Shown one piece after another: positions 1 through 7,855 of a stretch of 64,000 nt of DNA. The position numbers and the translations under genes were made by a program. Each line of letters starts with the position of its first letter. The stretch's first letter is position 1. The notes beneath the pieces are model-generated. The model did not search any database. It saw only the letters and a list, made by a program, of their open reading frames with translations, and was not told the DNA's origin. This stretch comes from Halorubrum rutilum (GTDB taxonomy: Archaea; Halobacteriota; Halobacteria; Halobacteriales; Haloferacaceae), in the NCBI RefSeq assembly GCF_024494565.1, contig NZ_JANHDN010000011.1:1-64000 (forward strand), written 5' to 3'.

Positions 1-109
1 GCATCGTACTGTTTTCATAAGCAATTATGAGATTTTGAATGTTAAAACCGGCGACGGGGCGTTGAATATCCGGTTGGAGTGTCGTCGTGGGGTTGTCAGT
101 CGGAGTGTC

Positions 110-148
110 GGATTCATCCCGCGCCTAAAGGCGCAGGTATTCTCCTTG
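110..148 (+). other. Possible relic of an IS605/IS1341-type right end
   Basis: GGATTCATCCC is followed by a perfect GCGCC-TAAA-GGCGC hairpin (121-134) and then AGGTATTCTCCTTG. This resembles the 3' RNA-end region of haloarchaeal tnpB elements, where a hairpin behind GATTCATCCC closes the element. No transposase reading frame is present in bases 1-229, so at most this is a fragment, or the element lies to the left of the window. The flanking DNA (1-55 and 150-180) is clearly more AT-rich than the rest of the window, which fits an inserted or decayed segment. The remainder of 1-229 holds no gene I can support. The resemblance is from memory, not from an alignment. Confidence 0.35.
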
Positions 149-229
149 TTGTTTATAAACGATCAAATCTTCAAAACTGCTCACCAAGACGATGACGCGG
201 TATCGAACGCGAACCGTCCGAACAGCTAC

Positions 230-607
230 TTATAAGCCGACGACTGCGACTCCGTAAATCACAATCGTCCCGACGGCGCCGACGGCCACCGACTTCGCGT
301 TCAGCCGGACCGCGCGCTTCCGGTCGGCCGCCAGCGCCGCCTCGTCGAGGACCCGGTTCGTCCCGTCGCCGACGTCGAAGACGCCGATACCGGCGAAGCC
401 AATGCAGAACCGCTCGCGGTACTGGAAGTAGCCCATCGCGGCGCCGTACAGCGGGAAGACGGAGAGCAGCAGCGCCCGGCGCGGCCAGCCGACCGCGACG
501 ACGGCGGCGACGAGACCGACCGCGAGGAGGAGCGACGCGATCCCGAGGAGGAGCCGCCGCCGCTGTTGGGCCGGCCCGATGTTACAGACACCCGGTTGGT
601 ACTCCAT
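230..607 (-). CDS. Small haloarchaeal membrane protein
   Basis: This is a 125-residue protein of unknown function. It begins MEYQPGVCNIGPAQQRRR, has two closely spaced hydrophobic segments (about residues 18-40 and 43-60), a central soluble part containing YFQYRERFCIGFAGIGVFDVG, and a C-terminal hydrophobic segment ending VVGL. An upstream in-frame ATG at 715 would add 36 basic, low-complexity residues unlike the rest, so I start at 607. The arrangement suggests a small inner-membrane protein with two or three spans. It is transcribed divergently from the histidine kinase at 800, with a 192-bp gap that must hold both promoters. I do not recognise the family. Confidence 0.6.
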   Translation of the reverse strand: MEYQPGVCNIGPAQQRRRLLLGIASLLLAVGLVAAVVAVGWPRRALLLSVFPLYGAAMGYFQYRERFCIGFAGIGVFDVGDGTNRVLDEAALAADRKRAVRLNAKSVAVGAVGTIVIYGVAVVGL

Positions 608-799
608 GCCGTCTCGTGGGCGCGCGGCGACGAAAGCGCACCGGATCCGCTCCGGAGTCGCGTCCCTCCGGCAGGGGGCGAGCGGTCGGGATCCGACCGC
701 GCTCCGACTCCGCAAGCGACTGGGATTCGACCGCGCGAGCGACGACCGTGACGACCCATTTTATTACTGAACGGCTGAAACGAACGGACGAGAAGCGCC

Positions 800-1825
800 A
801 TGACGGACAGGTCACCTCGGGACAGGGAGATACGGCGGTATGAGACGATCCTCGACTCGCTCGACGACGCGGTCTACGCCGTGCGTCCCGACGGGACCAT
901 CGCGTACGTCAACGACCGGTACGCGGAGATGAAAGGCGTGAGCCGGGAGGAGCTGCTGGGGACGGACATCTACGACTGGGTGACGGAGGAGGCCGCGGAG
1001 AAGGCCGGCCGGGTGCGCGACGAGGTGAACGCCGGCGACCGCGACGTCGGCACGGTCGAGTACGACTTCCTCACGGCCGACGGCGAGCGGTTCCCGGTGG
1101 AGATGCGCTTCAACCGGGTGACCGGCGAGGAGGGCGAGGAGCTGGACCGCGTCGGCGTCATCCGCGACGTCAGCGAGCAGAAGCGCCGCGAGGACGCGCT
1201 CCGGGAGAAGAACGAGCGGCTGGAGGAGTTCGCCAGCATCGTCTCGCACGACCTCCGGAACCCGCTCAGCGTGGCGCGGGGGCGGCTCGACCTCGCCCGC
1301 GAGGAGTGCGACTCCGAGCACCTCGACGCCGTCGCCGACGCCCACGACCGGATGGGGACGCTCATCGACGACCTCCTCGCGCTCGCCCGCGAGGGCGACG
1401 GCGTCGAGGAGACGGAGCGGGTCTCGCTCTGCGAGCTCGTCGAGGACTGCTGGGAGGGCGTCGAGACCGCGGACGCGACGCTGCGGGTCGAGACCGACCG
1501 CGCCGTCCGCGCCGACCGGAGCCGGCTCAGGCAGGTGTTCGAGAACCTCGTACGCAACGGCGTGGAGCACGCGGGCGAGGACGTCACGGTGACGGTCGGC
1601 GACCTCGACGGCGGCTTCTACGTCGCCGACGACGGTCCGGGGATCCCCGAGGCGGACCGCGAGGCGGTGTTCGAGGCCGGGTACACCACGAACGACGACG
1701 GCACCGGCTTCGGGCTGGAGATCGTCGAGGCGGTCGCGGCGGCCCACGGCTGGGAGGTGCGGGTCGCCGAGAGCGAGTCCGGCGGCGCGCGCTTCGAGTT
1801 CACCGGCGTCGACGTGCTCGACTGA
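800..1825 (+). CDS. PAS-domain sensor histidine kinase
   Basis: This 341-residue soluble two-component kinase has one PAS sensor domain (about residues 12-128), a HisKA dimerisation domain with phospho-acceptor His150 in SIVSHDLRNPL, and a HATPase domain with N box FENLVRNGVEHAG, G1 box DDGPGIPEAD and G2 box GTGFGLEIV. There are no membrane spans, so the PAS domain probably senses a cytoplasmic signal. PAS-kinases of this layout are numerous in haloarchaea and mostly orphan; no response regulator is adjacent. A TATA-like TTTTATTAC lies about 35 bp upstream of the ATG. Confidence 0.9.
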   Translation: MTDRSPRDREIRRYETILDSLDDAVYAVRPDGTIAYVNDRYAEMKGVSREELLGTDIYDWVTEEAAEKAGRVRDEVNAGDRDVGTVEYDFLTADGERFPVEMRFNRVTGEEGEELDRVGVIRDVSEQKRREDALREKNERLEEFASIVSHDLRNPLSVARGRLDLAREECDSEHLDAVADAHDRMGTLIDDLLALAREGDGVEETERVSLCELVEDCWEGVETADATLRVETDRAVRADRSRLRQVFENLVRNGVEHAGEDVTVTVGDLDGGFYVADDGPGIPEADREAVFEAGYTTNDDGTGFGLEIVEAVAAAHGWEVRVAESESGGARFEFTGVDVLD

Positions 1826-1916
1826 GCGGGCGCCCGCTCCGCGGCGGCGCTCGCCGACGTGCTCGACCGAGTGCCGCGGAGGCAACCCTCAAATGCGCGC
1901 CCGACGACGGGAGGGT

Positions 1917-3008
1917 GTGAAGCGGATCCAGCTCGGCAACACCGTGTTCGAGGGCGCGAACGACGTCTACCTGCTCGACGGCGAGACGACCGCGCTGGTC
2001 GACACCGGCGTCGCGCTCCCGGACGTCCGCGACGACCTCGCGGCGGGCCTCGCCGAGCACGGCGTCGCGTTCGCCGACGTCGACGCGGTCGCCCTGACGC
2101 ACTGGCACCCCGACCACGCGGGACTGGCCGGCGAGATACAGGCCGAGAGCGGCGCCGACGTGTACGTCCACGAGGCCGACGCCTCCCTCGTCGACGGGAC
2201 GGAGACGCCGCTCTTCCTCGACGGCGACCTCCAGCGCGAGACGTTCGAGCGGTGGGGGCTCCCGGATGAGGACCAAGAGCGCCTCCGCGAGTTCTTCGAC
2301 GCGGTGAGCGCCGACCTCAGCGGCCGTCCCGCCGAGGTGACGGCGATCGCCGACGGCGACGCCGTCGAGGCCGGCGGCGTCGCGCTGGAGGCCGTCCACC
2401 TGCCGGGTCACACCGCCGGGCTCACCGGCTTCGCGTTCGACCCGCGCGAGGTCCCGGGCCACGAGCCGGTCGGGCGGAGCGGGCGAGGACCGCGGCGGGG
2501 GTCGGACCGCGCCCGCGGCGAGTCGACCGCCCCCGCGGAGCTGTTCGCCGGCGACGCGCTCCTCCCGCGGTACACCCCGAACGTCGGCGGCGCGGACGTC
2601 CGCGTGGACGCGCCGCTCGCGGCGTACGCCCGGAGCCTCGCGCGGGTCGTCGAGCGCGACTTCGACGCCGCGCACCCGGGCCACCGCGAGCGGATCGACG
2701 ACCCGAGCCGGCGGGCCGCGACGATCCTCGACCACCACCGCCACCGGACGCGGCGCGTGCTCGCCGTCCTCGCCGACCGCGGCCCCGCGACGGCGTGGGA
2801 GGTGTCGGCCGAGCTGTTCGGCGACTTGGTCGACATCCACGTGCTCCACGGGCCGGGCGAGGCGTTCGCGCACCTCGACCACCTCGCCGACGCCGGGGTC
2901 GTCGAGCGCGACGGCGCCCGCTACCGCCTCGTCGACACGGACCCCGACGTCGACGCGCTGTTCCCGACGACGCCCCTGGACGGCGCCGTCGACGGCGGGG
3001 CGGACTGA
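1917..3008 (+). CDS. Metallo-beta-lactamase-fold hydrolase with winged-helix tail
   Basis: This 363-residue protein has the zinc-binding motif THWHPDHAG (about residues 61-69), further metal ligands in HLPGHTAG and HPGHRE, and Asp in FAGDALL. It belongs to the glyoxalase II/LACTB2-like branch of the metallo-beta-lactamase superfamily, which hydrolyses thioesters or related substrates. The last roughly 100 residues (HHRHRTRRVLAVLADRG to VVERDGARYRLV) look like a winged-helix domain, as in LACTB2-type enzymes. I chose GTG 1917 (VKRIQLGNTVFEGANDVYLL) because the family starts there; ATG 1893 would add eight basic residues. A 30-residue Arg/Gly-rich insertion (about 180-210) precedes the FAGD motif. 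The substrate is unknown. Confidence 0.85.
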   Translation: MKRIQLGNTVFEGANDVYLLDGETTALVDTGVALPDVRDDLAAGLAEHGVAFADVDAVALTHWHPDHAGLAGEIQAESGADVYVHEADASLVDGTETPLFLDGDLQRETFERWGLPDEDQERLREFFDAVSADLSGRPAEVTAIADGDAVEAGGVALEAVHLPGHTAGLTGFAFDPREVPGHEPVGRSGRGPRRGSDRARGESTAPAELFAGDALLPRYTPNVGGADVRVDAPLAAYARSLARVVERDFDAAHPGHRERIDDPSRRAATILDHHRHRTRRVLAVLADRGPATAWEVSAELFGDLVDIHVLHGPGEAFAHLDHLADAGVVERDGARYRLVDTDPDVDALFPTTPLDGAVDGGAD

Positions 3009-3064
3009 CGGCGACGCAGCGCCCCCGCCGAAAGCTATTCCCGCGGCACGGCGTACCCCCGGAC

Positions 3065-4015
3065 GTGCAACGGGACGCCCTCGCCGCGGTCCTCCTCGCC
3101 CTCCTCGCGGTCGTCGCGCTCGGCGTCGCGGCCGCGACCCTCGACTCCGCCGTGAGCCTCGGCGGCGGCGGGCTCGGCGGCGGCGGTGACGCCGGCGGAC
3201 CGGGCGGTCAGAGCGCCGACCTCGGCGCGTCGCCGGCCCCGAGCGGCGGCGGCGCCCTCTCGATCCCGCCCGCGTGCTACGAGTTCCTCCGGGAGCCGCC
3301 GGCGCTGCTGGCGTTCGCCGCGGTCCTCTTCGGGCTCGCCGCGTTCGTCTACCGGGACACGGGCTCGGGGCTCGCCGCGGGCGCCGTCGTCGGGTCGCTG
3401 GGGGTCCCGACCGCCGCGCTGGGGTGGCTGCTCTCGGCCTGCCGCCCGGTCGACGAGGGGGTCGAGTTCGCGCTCGGCGCCGCGGCCGACGAGGGCGGGT
3501 TCCTCCCCGAGGGCGGCGGGGGGCTCGGCGGGGCCGGCGGCGGGGAGGGGACCGCCTCGGCGCCGGAGCTCCTCTTCGCCCTCGTCGTGGTCGCGGCCCT
3601 CGTCGCGAGCGTCGCCGTCCTCCTCGGCGCCGGCGGCGACGACGAACCGACCGACGGCGAGGCCGCGGCCGAGAGCGACGGCGGCGACGAGCCCGGCGAC
3701 CCGGACCTCCGCGCGGTCGGGCGGACCGCGGGCGCGGCGGCCGACCAGATCGAGCGGTCCGACGCCGACAACGAGGTGTACCGCGCGTGGCGCGACATGA
3801 CCGAGGCCCTCGACGTCGAGCGCCCCGCGTCCTCGACGCCGGCCGAGTTCGCGGCCGCGGCCGTCGACGCTGGCGTCGACGAGGAGCCCGTCGCCGACCT
3901 CACGGCCGTCTTCGAGCGGGTGCGGTACGGGGGCGAAGAGGCGACCGCGGAGCGCGAGCGCCGGGCCGTCGAGGCCCTCCGACGGATCGAGGAGCGCCAC
4001 GGGGGTGCGGCGTAG
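3065..4015 (+). CDS. DUF4129 membrane protein
   Basis: This 316-residue membrane protein begins at GTG 3065 with a signal-anchor-like segment (VQRDALAAVLLALLAVVALG). A Gly-rich linker, three further hydrophobic segments and a C-terminal DUF4129 domain of about 90 residues (DNEVYRAWRDMTEALDVERPASSTPAEFA) follow. DUF4129 proteins in bacteria and archaea sit next to DUF58, MoxR and transglutaminase genes and are thought to act in cell-envelope processes; no reaction is established. It is the first gene of a tightly packed four-gene operon (3065-6486). The frame is open upstream to 2795, but that part overlaps the preceding gene and is a shadow. Confidence 0.8.
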   Translation: MQRDALAAVLLALLAVVALGVAAATLDSAVSLGGGGLGGGGDAGGPGGQSADLGASPAPSGGGALSIPPACYEFLREPPALLAFAAVLFGLAAFVYRDTGSGLAAGAVVGSLGVPTAALGWLLSACRPVDEGVEFALGAAADEGGFLPEGGGGLGGAGGGEGTASAPELLFALVVVAALVASVAVLLGAGGDDEPTDGEAAAESDGGDEPGDPDLRAVGRTAGAAADQIERSDADNEVYRAWRDMTEALDVERPASSTPAEFAAAAVDAGVDEEPVADLTAVFERVRYGGEEATAERERRAVEALRRIEERHGGAA

Positions 4016-4017
4016 CC

Positions 4018-4605
4018 GTGCGCCCCCTCGTCGCGCTCGGCGTGGCGTCGGTCGCTGTCGGCTTCGTCGCCGCCGTCGACCGCGGGGTCGCGAGCGCGCT
4101 GGACCCGTCGACGACCGTCGTCACCCTGATCGGCGCGCTCGGCGCGGTCCAGGGCGTCAGGTACGCGAACGCCCGCCGCGACCGGGAGCGCAGAGCGGCC
4201 GACCCCGGTGACCCGGAGCGGCGGGCGCCGGCGACGGTGCCCGGCGCCGACCTCGACGAGCGCGTCGCGCGGGCGACCGGCTCCGCGCTCCGCGGGCACC
4301 GGGCCCGGCGGGAGCTCCGCGACCGGACCAGGGAGCTCGCGGTCGCGGCGGTCGCCCGCGACCGGAACGCCTCGACCGAGGCGGCCGCGGAGCTCGTCGA
4401 GGGCGGCGAGTGGACCGACGACGCGACCGCCGCCGCGTTCCTCGCGCGGGAGTCGTCGTACCCGGTCCGGATTCGACTTCGGGCGGCGCTCTCCGGACGC
4501 TCGCGCTACGGGTTCGGCCTCCGGGCGGCCGTCGACGCGATCGGTCGGCTGGAAGGAGACGAGGAGGGAGGAGGCGACGGGAGGTCGGGGGCGAGCGATG
4601 CGTGA
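4018..4605 (+). CDS. Membrane protein of the DUF58/DUF4129 operon
   Basis: This 195-residue protein starts at GTG 4018, two bases after the DUF4129 stop. Two N-terminal hydrophobic segments (LVALGVASVAVGFVAAV and TVVTLIGALGAVQGV) are followed by a charged cytoplasmic domain rich in Arg and Ala, including RARRELRDRTRELAVAAVARD. The family is restricted to haloarchaea as far as I know and has no known function. Its position between the DUF4129 and DUF58 genes, with an 8-bp overlap onto the DUF58 start, implies translational coupling and a shared complex. Confidence 0.75.
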   Translation: MRPLVALGVASVAVGFVAAVDRGVASALDPSTTVVTLIGALGAVQGVRYANARRDRERRAADPGDPERRAPATVPGADLDERVARATGSALRGHRARRELRDRTRELAVAAVARDRNASTEAAAELVEGGEWTDDATAAAFLARESSYPVRIRLRAALSGRSRYGFGLRAAVDAIGRLEGDEEGGGDGRSGASDA

Positions 4606-5911
4606 GGACGACGGGGGAGCGACGACCGAGCGCAGGGCTCTCCGCGAGGCCGAGACCGGGCGCTGGGACGGAATTCGCGGGGCGGCGCTCGCCCTGGTCG
4701 GCGTCGGGGTCGTGACGCGGCGCCCGAGCCTCGTGCTCCTCGGCGCGGTGGGGGTCGGCTACGCCCTGTACGCCGGCGTCGGCGAGGCGCCGGCGGCGAC
4801 CCTCGACGTGAGCCGGACCGTGAGCGACGCGATCCCCGAACCGGGCGACGAGGTGACCGTCGCGGTCCGGGCGCGCAACGCGGGGGACGCCCCGATCGCC
4901 GACCTCCGGCTCGTCGACGGGGTCCCGCCGGGGCTGGCGGTCGTCGACGGCCCAGCGCGGGTCGCGACCGCGCTCCGCCCGGGCGCGTCGGTCGCGTTCG
5001 AGTACGTCGTGCGCGCGAGCCGCGGCGAGCACGAGTGGGAGGCGCTCACGGCGATCGCGCGGAACCCCGCCGGGTCGCGCGAGCGGACGACCGAAGTCGA
5101 CCCGGCCGACCCCGCGCGGGTCGTCTGCACCCCGGAGCTCGCCGCCGGCGGCGACCTCCCCCTCCGCGGGCTGACGACGCGGTACCACGGCCGGATGCCG
5201 ACCGACGTCGGCGGGTCGGGCGTGGAGTTCCACGCCACCCGCGAGTACCGCCGCGGCGACCCCCTCAAGCGGGTGGACTGGAACCGGCGGGCGCGGACGG
5301 GCGAGCTGGCGACCGTGGAGCTCCGGGAGGAGCGCGCCGCGACCGTCGTCCTCCTGATCGACGCGCGGGAGTCGGCGTACGCCGCCGCCGAGCCCGAGGG
5401 GCGGACCGCGGTCGAGGCGAGCGTCGGGGCCGCCGGCCGGGCGTTCCGCGCGCTCCTCGACGGCGGCGACCGCGTCGGCATCGCGGCGCTCGGCCCCGTG
5501 GACTGCTGGCTCGCGCCGGGCGCCGGGACGGCGCACGCCGCCGAGGGGCGCGAGACGCTGGCGACCGACCCCGCGCTGGCGCCGACGCCGAGCGGGCAGC
5601 GGTTCTACCGGTCGCGGTGGCTCCGGCGGTTCCGACGGCGGCTCCCGGCCGACGCGCAGGTGCTCTTCTTCACTCCCCTGATCGACGACGCGGCCGCGTC
5701 GCTCGCGCGCCGGATCGACGCGCACGGCCACCTCGTCACCGTCCTCTCGCCCGACGTGACCGCGGGCGGGACCACCGGCGAGCGGCTCGTCCGGTTCGAG
5801 CGCCGCGAGCGGCTCCGGGAGCTCCGGTCGGTGGGGATCCGCGTGGTCGAGTGGGACGGGGAGCCGTTCCCGGTCGCGGTCGCGCGGGCGACGAGCGGGT
5901 GGTCGCCGTGA
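4598..5911 (+). CDS. DUF58 (vWA-like) domain protein
   Basis: This 437-residue protein begins MREDDGGATTERRALREAET, has two hydrophobic segments (about 28-60), a DUF11/CARDB-like beta-sandwich part (VSRTVSDAIPEPGDEVTVAVRARN) and the DUF58 signature GVEFHATREYRRGDPLKRVDWN. The downstream part is a von Willebrand A-like fold, with VVLLIDARES in place of the usual DxSxS, so the MIDAS metal site looks incomplete. DUF58 proteins normally work with MoxR AAA ATPases in chaperone-like maturation of envelope or metal-dependent complexes. The matching MoxR gene here is about 6 kb away (11851-12813). Confidence 0.85.
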   Translation: MREDDGGATTERRALREAETGRWDGIRGAALALVGVGVVTRRPSLVLLGAVGVGYALYAGVGEAPAATLDVSRTVSDAIPEPGDEVTVAVRARNAGDAPIADLRLVDGVPPGLAVVDGPARVATALRPGASVAFEYVVRASRGEHEWEALTAIARNPAGSRERTTEVDPADPARVVCTPELAAGGDLPLRGLTTRYHGRMPTDVGGSGVEFHATREYRRGDPLKRVDWNRRARTGELATVELREERAATVVLLIDARESAYAAAEPEGRTAVEASVGAAGRAFRALLDGGDRVGIAALGPVDCWLAPGAGTAHAAEGRETLATDPALAPTPSGQRFYRSRWLRRFRRRLPADAQVLFFTPLIDDAAASLARRIDAHGHLVTVLSPDVTAGGTTGERLVRFERRERLRELRSVGIRVVEWDGEPFPVAVARATSGWSP

Positions 5912-6486
5912 GCGGTGGCGGGGCTCACGGCGAGGAGGGCGACGACGGCAACGACTCCGACGATCCCGACGACCAGGACGCGCCGACCGACCGACCCGAG
6001 CGCGACGCCCGCCCCCCGGCGCTCGCCGTCGTCCTCAGCCTCGTCGCGGCCGCGGTCGCGAGCCTCGCCGCCCTCCTCGCCGCGCCGCTCGGGGGCGCCC
6101 TCCTCGGCGCCGCGACGGTCGCCCTCGCGGCCGGGTCGGTCCGGCGGTCGCACCGCCTCCTCTCGTGGGCGGCCGGGATCGGGCTCGTCGGGCTCGCCGT
6201 CGGGGGGTACCGGGGCGGGAGCGTCGAACCGCTGCTCGTCGGCGGGGTCGCGCTCGCGGTCGCGTGGGACGCCGCGGACCACGGGCTCTCGGTCGGCGAG
6301 CAGGTCGGCCGCGGCGCCCGGACCCGCCGGAACGTCGCCGTCCACGCGGGGACGACCCTCCTCGCGGGCGCGCTCTCCGTCGGCGTCGTCTACGGCGTCT
6401 ACCGCGCCGCGGCCGGGTCGCAGCCGGTCGCCGCGCTCGCGCTGCTGCTGTTCGGGGCGGTGGCCCTGGCGTCGGCGCTCCGGTGA
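5908..6486 (+). CDS. Membrane protein at the end of the DUF58 operon
   Basis: This 192-residue protein starts at GTG 5908, overlapping the DUF58 stop by four bases (GTGA). The first 35 residues are acidic ([19 protein letters not shown]). Five hydrophobic segments follow, with Arg/His-rich loops such as [12 protein letters not shown]. It resembles the haloarchaeal DUF7519-type proteins that close such operons; the function is unknown. The four genes from 3065 to 6486 are probably one transcript encoding one membrane assembly. Confidence 0.75.
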   Translation: MSGGGAHGEEGDDGNDSDDPDDQDAPTDRPERDARPPALAVVLSLVAAAVASLAALLAAPLGGALLGAATVALAAGSVRRSHRLLSWAAGIGLVGLAVGGYRGGSVEPLLVGGVALAVAWDAADHGLSVGEQVGRGARTRRNVAVHAGTTLLAGALSVGVVYGVYRAAAGSQPVAALALLLFGAVALASALR

Positions 6487-6551
6487 GGGGAGGTCGGGCC
6501 GGGGCGGGACCGATCGCCTGTCCTTTTGTATCGCCCCGCCGACGGGTCGGT

Positions 6552-6629
6552 ATGGACATCGCAGCGACCCCGGCGATCGCGGCGGCCGCGTTCCCTCCGA
6601 GTCACGGTTCCGCGGGGTGGTCGGCGTGA
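6552..6629 (+). other. 25-codon leader ORF overlapping kdgK start
   Basis: ATG 6552 opens a 25-codon frame ([20 protein letters not shown]...) that ends in TGA at 6627-6629, overlapping the kdgK GTG at 6626. A TATA-like TTTTGTAT lies about 20-28 bp upstream of the ATG, which fits a leaderless transcript starting at this ATG. If so, kdgK would be translated by reinitiation from this leader. I cannot tell from sequence whether the peptide itself matters. Confidence 0.4.
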
Positions 6630-7582
6630 CGGACCTCGTGACGTTCGGCGAGACGATGCTCCGGCTCTCGCCGCCGCGCGGCGAGCGCCTGGAGACGGCC
6701 CGGTCCCTCGACGTGCAGGCGGGCGGGGCGGAGAGCAACGTCGCGGTCGGCGCGTCTCGGCTCGGCGCCGACGCCGTCTGGCTCTCCAAGCTGCCGGAGT
6801 CCCCGCTCGGCCGCCGGGTCGTGAGCGAGCTCCGGAGCCACGGCGTCCGGACCGGCGTCGCGTGGGCCGACCCCGCGTCGAGCCGCGTCGGGACGTACTA
6901 CCTCGAACACGGCGGCGAGCCGCGCGGGACGAGCGTGATCTACGACCGCGCCGACGCCGCGATCACGACGGTCGAGCCCGGGGAGCTGCCGACCGCCGCG
7001 CTGGAGGCGGCCGAGCGCTTCCACGCGACCGGGATCACCCCGGCCCTCTCCGACCGCGCGGCGGAGACGACGACCGCGCTGCTCCGCGCCGCGGGCGAGG
7101 CCGGCGCGACGCGCTCGTTCGACCTGAACTACCGGGCGAAGCTCTGGGGCCCCGAGGCGGCGCGGGCGGCGTACGAGGAGCTGTTCGCGCACGTCGACAC
7201 CCTCTTCGTCCCGCGGCGCGACGCCCGGGAGGTGCTCGACCGCGAGGGCGACGCCGTCGAGATCGCCCACGGGCTCGCCTCCGAGTTCGGCTTCGACGCC
7301 GTCGTCGTCACGCGGGGGAGCGAGGGCGCGGTGGCCCTGCGGGACGGGTCGGTGTACGAGCAGGGCGTCTTCGACGCGGAGACGTTCGACGCGATCGGCA
7401 CCGGCGACGCGTTCGTCGCGGGCTACCTCGCGCGGCGGCTCGACGGCGGGGGCGTCGCGGACGCGCTGGAGTGGGCCGCCGCGGCCGCCGCCCTGAAGCG
7501 GACCGTCGACGGCGACCTCGCCGTGATCACCCCCGAGGACGTCGCCGACGTCGTCGGCGGCGCGGCCGGGATCGACCGGTAG
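6626..7582 (+). CDS. kdgK: 2-keto-3-deoxygluconate kinase (PfkB family)
   Basis: This 318-residue PfkB/ribokinase-family sugar kinase begins [20 protein letters not shown] and carries the substrate-binding [15 protein letters not shown] motif near residue 33 and the ATP/catalytic motif [17 protein letters not shown] near residue 256, with catalytic Asp262. The sequence matches my knowledge of haloarchaeal KDG kinase, which phosphorylates 2-keto-3-deoxygluconate to KDPG in the semi-phosphorylative Entner-Doudoroff pathway. GTG 6626 gives the usual family start; the open frame upstream is a shadow of the previous gene. It stands alone, so substrate assignment rests on sequence only. Confidence 0.85.
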   Translation: MTDLVTFGETMLRLSPPRGERLETARSLDVQAGGAESNVAVGASRLGADAVWLSKLPESPLGRRVVSELRSHGVRTGVAWADPASSRVGTYYLEHGGEPRGTSVIYDRADAAITTVEPGELPTAALEAAERFHATGITPALSDRAAETTTALLRAAGEAGATRSFDLNYRAKLWGPEAARAAYEELFAHVDTLFVPRRDAREVLDREGDAVEIAHGLASEFGFDAVVVTRGSEGAVALRDGSVYEQGVFDAETFDAIGTGDAFVAGYLARRLDGGGVADALEWAAAAAALKRTVDGDLAVITPEDVADVVGGAAGIDR

Positions 7583-7855
7583 CGGTCGGCGTCGCCGCGT
7601 CGCGCGCGGCGACGAGCGTTTCTCTCGGATCGGTCGCTCTCGCCGGCGACGACCGTCGGCGAAATCGACGGACGGCGACGTTCGACCGGAAAATATCGAG
7701 AACGGGAACTTCGGGGGAACGGTTATCACCCCCCTTCCGGTAGTGATGGCGTATGAGTGGACGGCCCGATCGCGACCGCCGACCCGAGGCGTCGGCGAAC
7801 CCTGCCCTCCGAAACGGTGAATGCGGCGCAGTCAGAGGCCGCGCGCGCCGGGGAG

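Noticed and set aside
35..235. 66-codon ORF at the left edge
   Set aside because: It runs through the hairpin and AT-rich patch, lacks a family match and has no conserved features; more likely non-coding or element debris.
812..1885. Long reverse-strand ORF opposite the first histidine kinase
   Set aside because: Typical high-GC shadow frame, rich in Arg, Val and Leu dipeptides with no domain; the forward strand has full kinase motifs.
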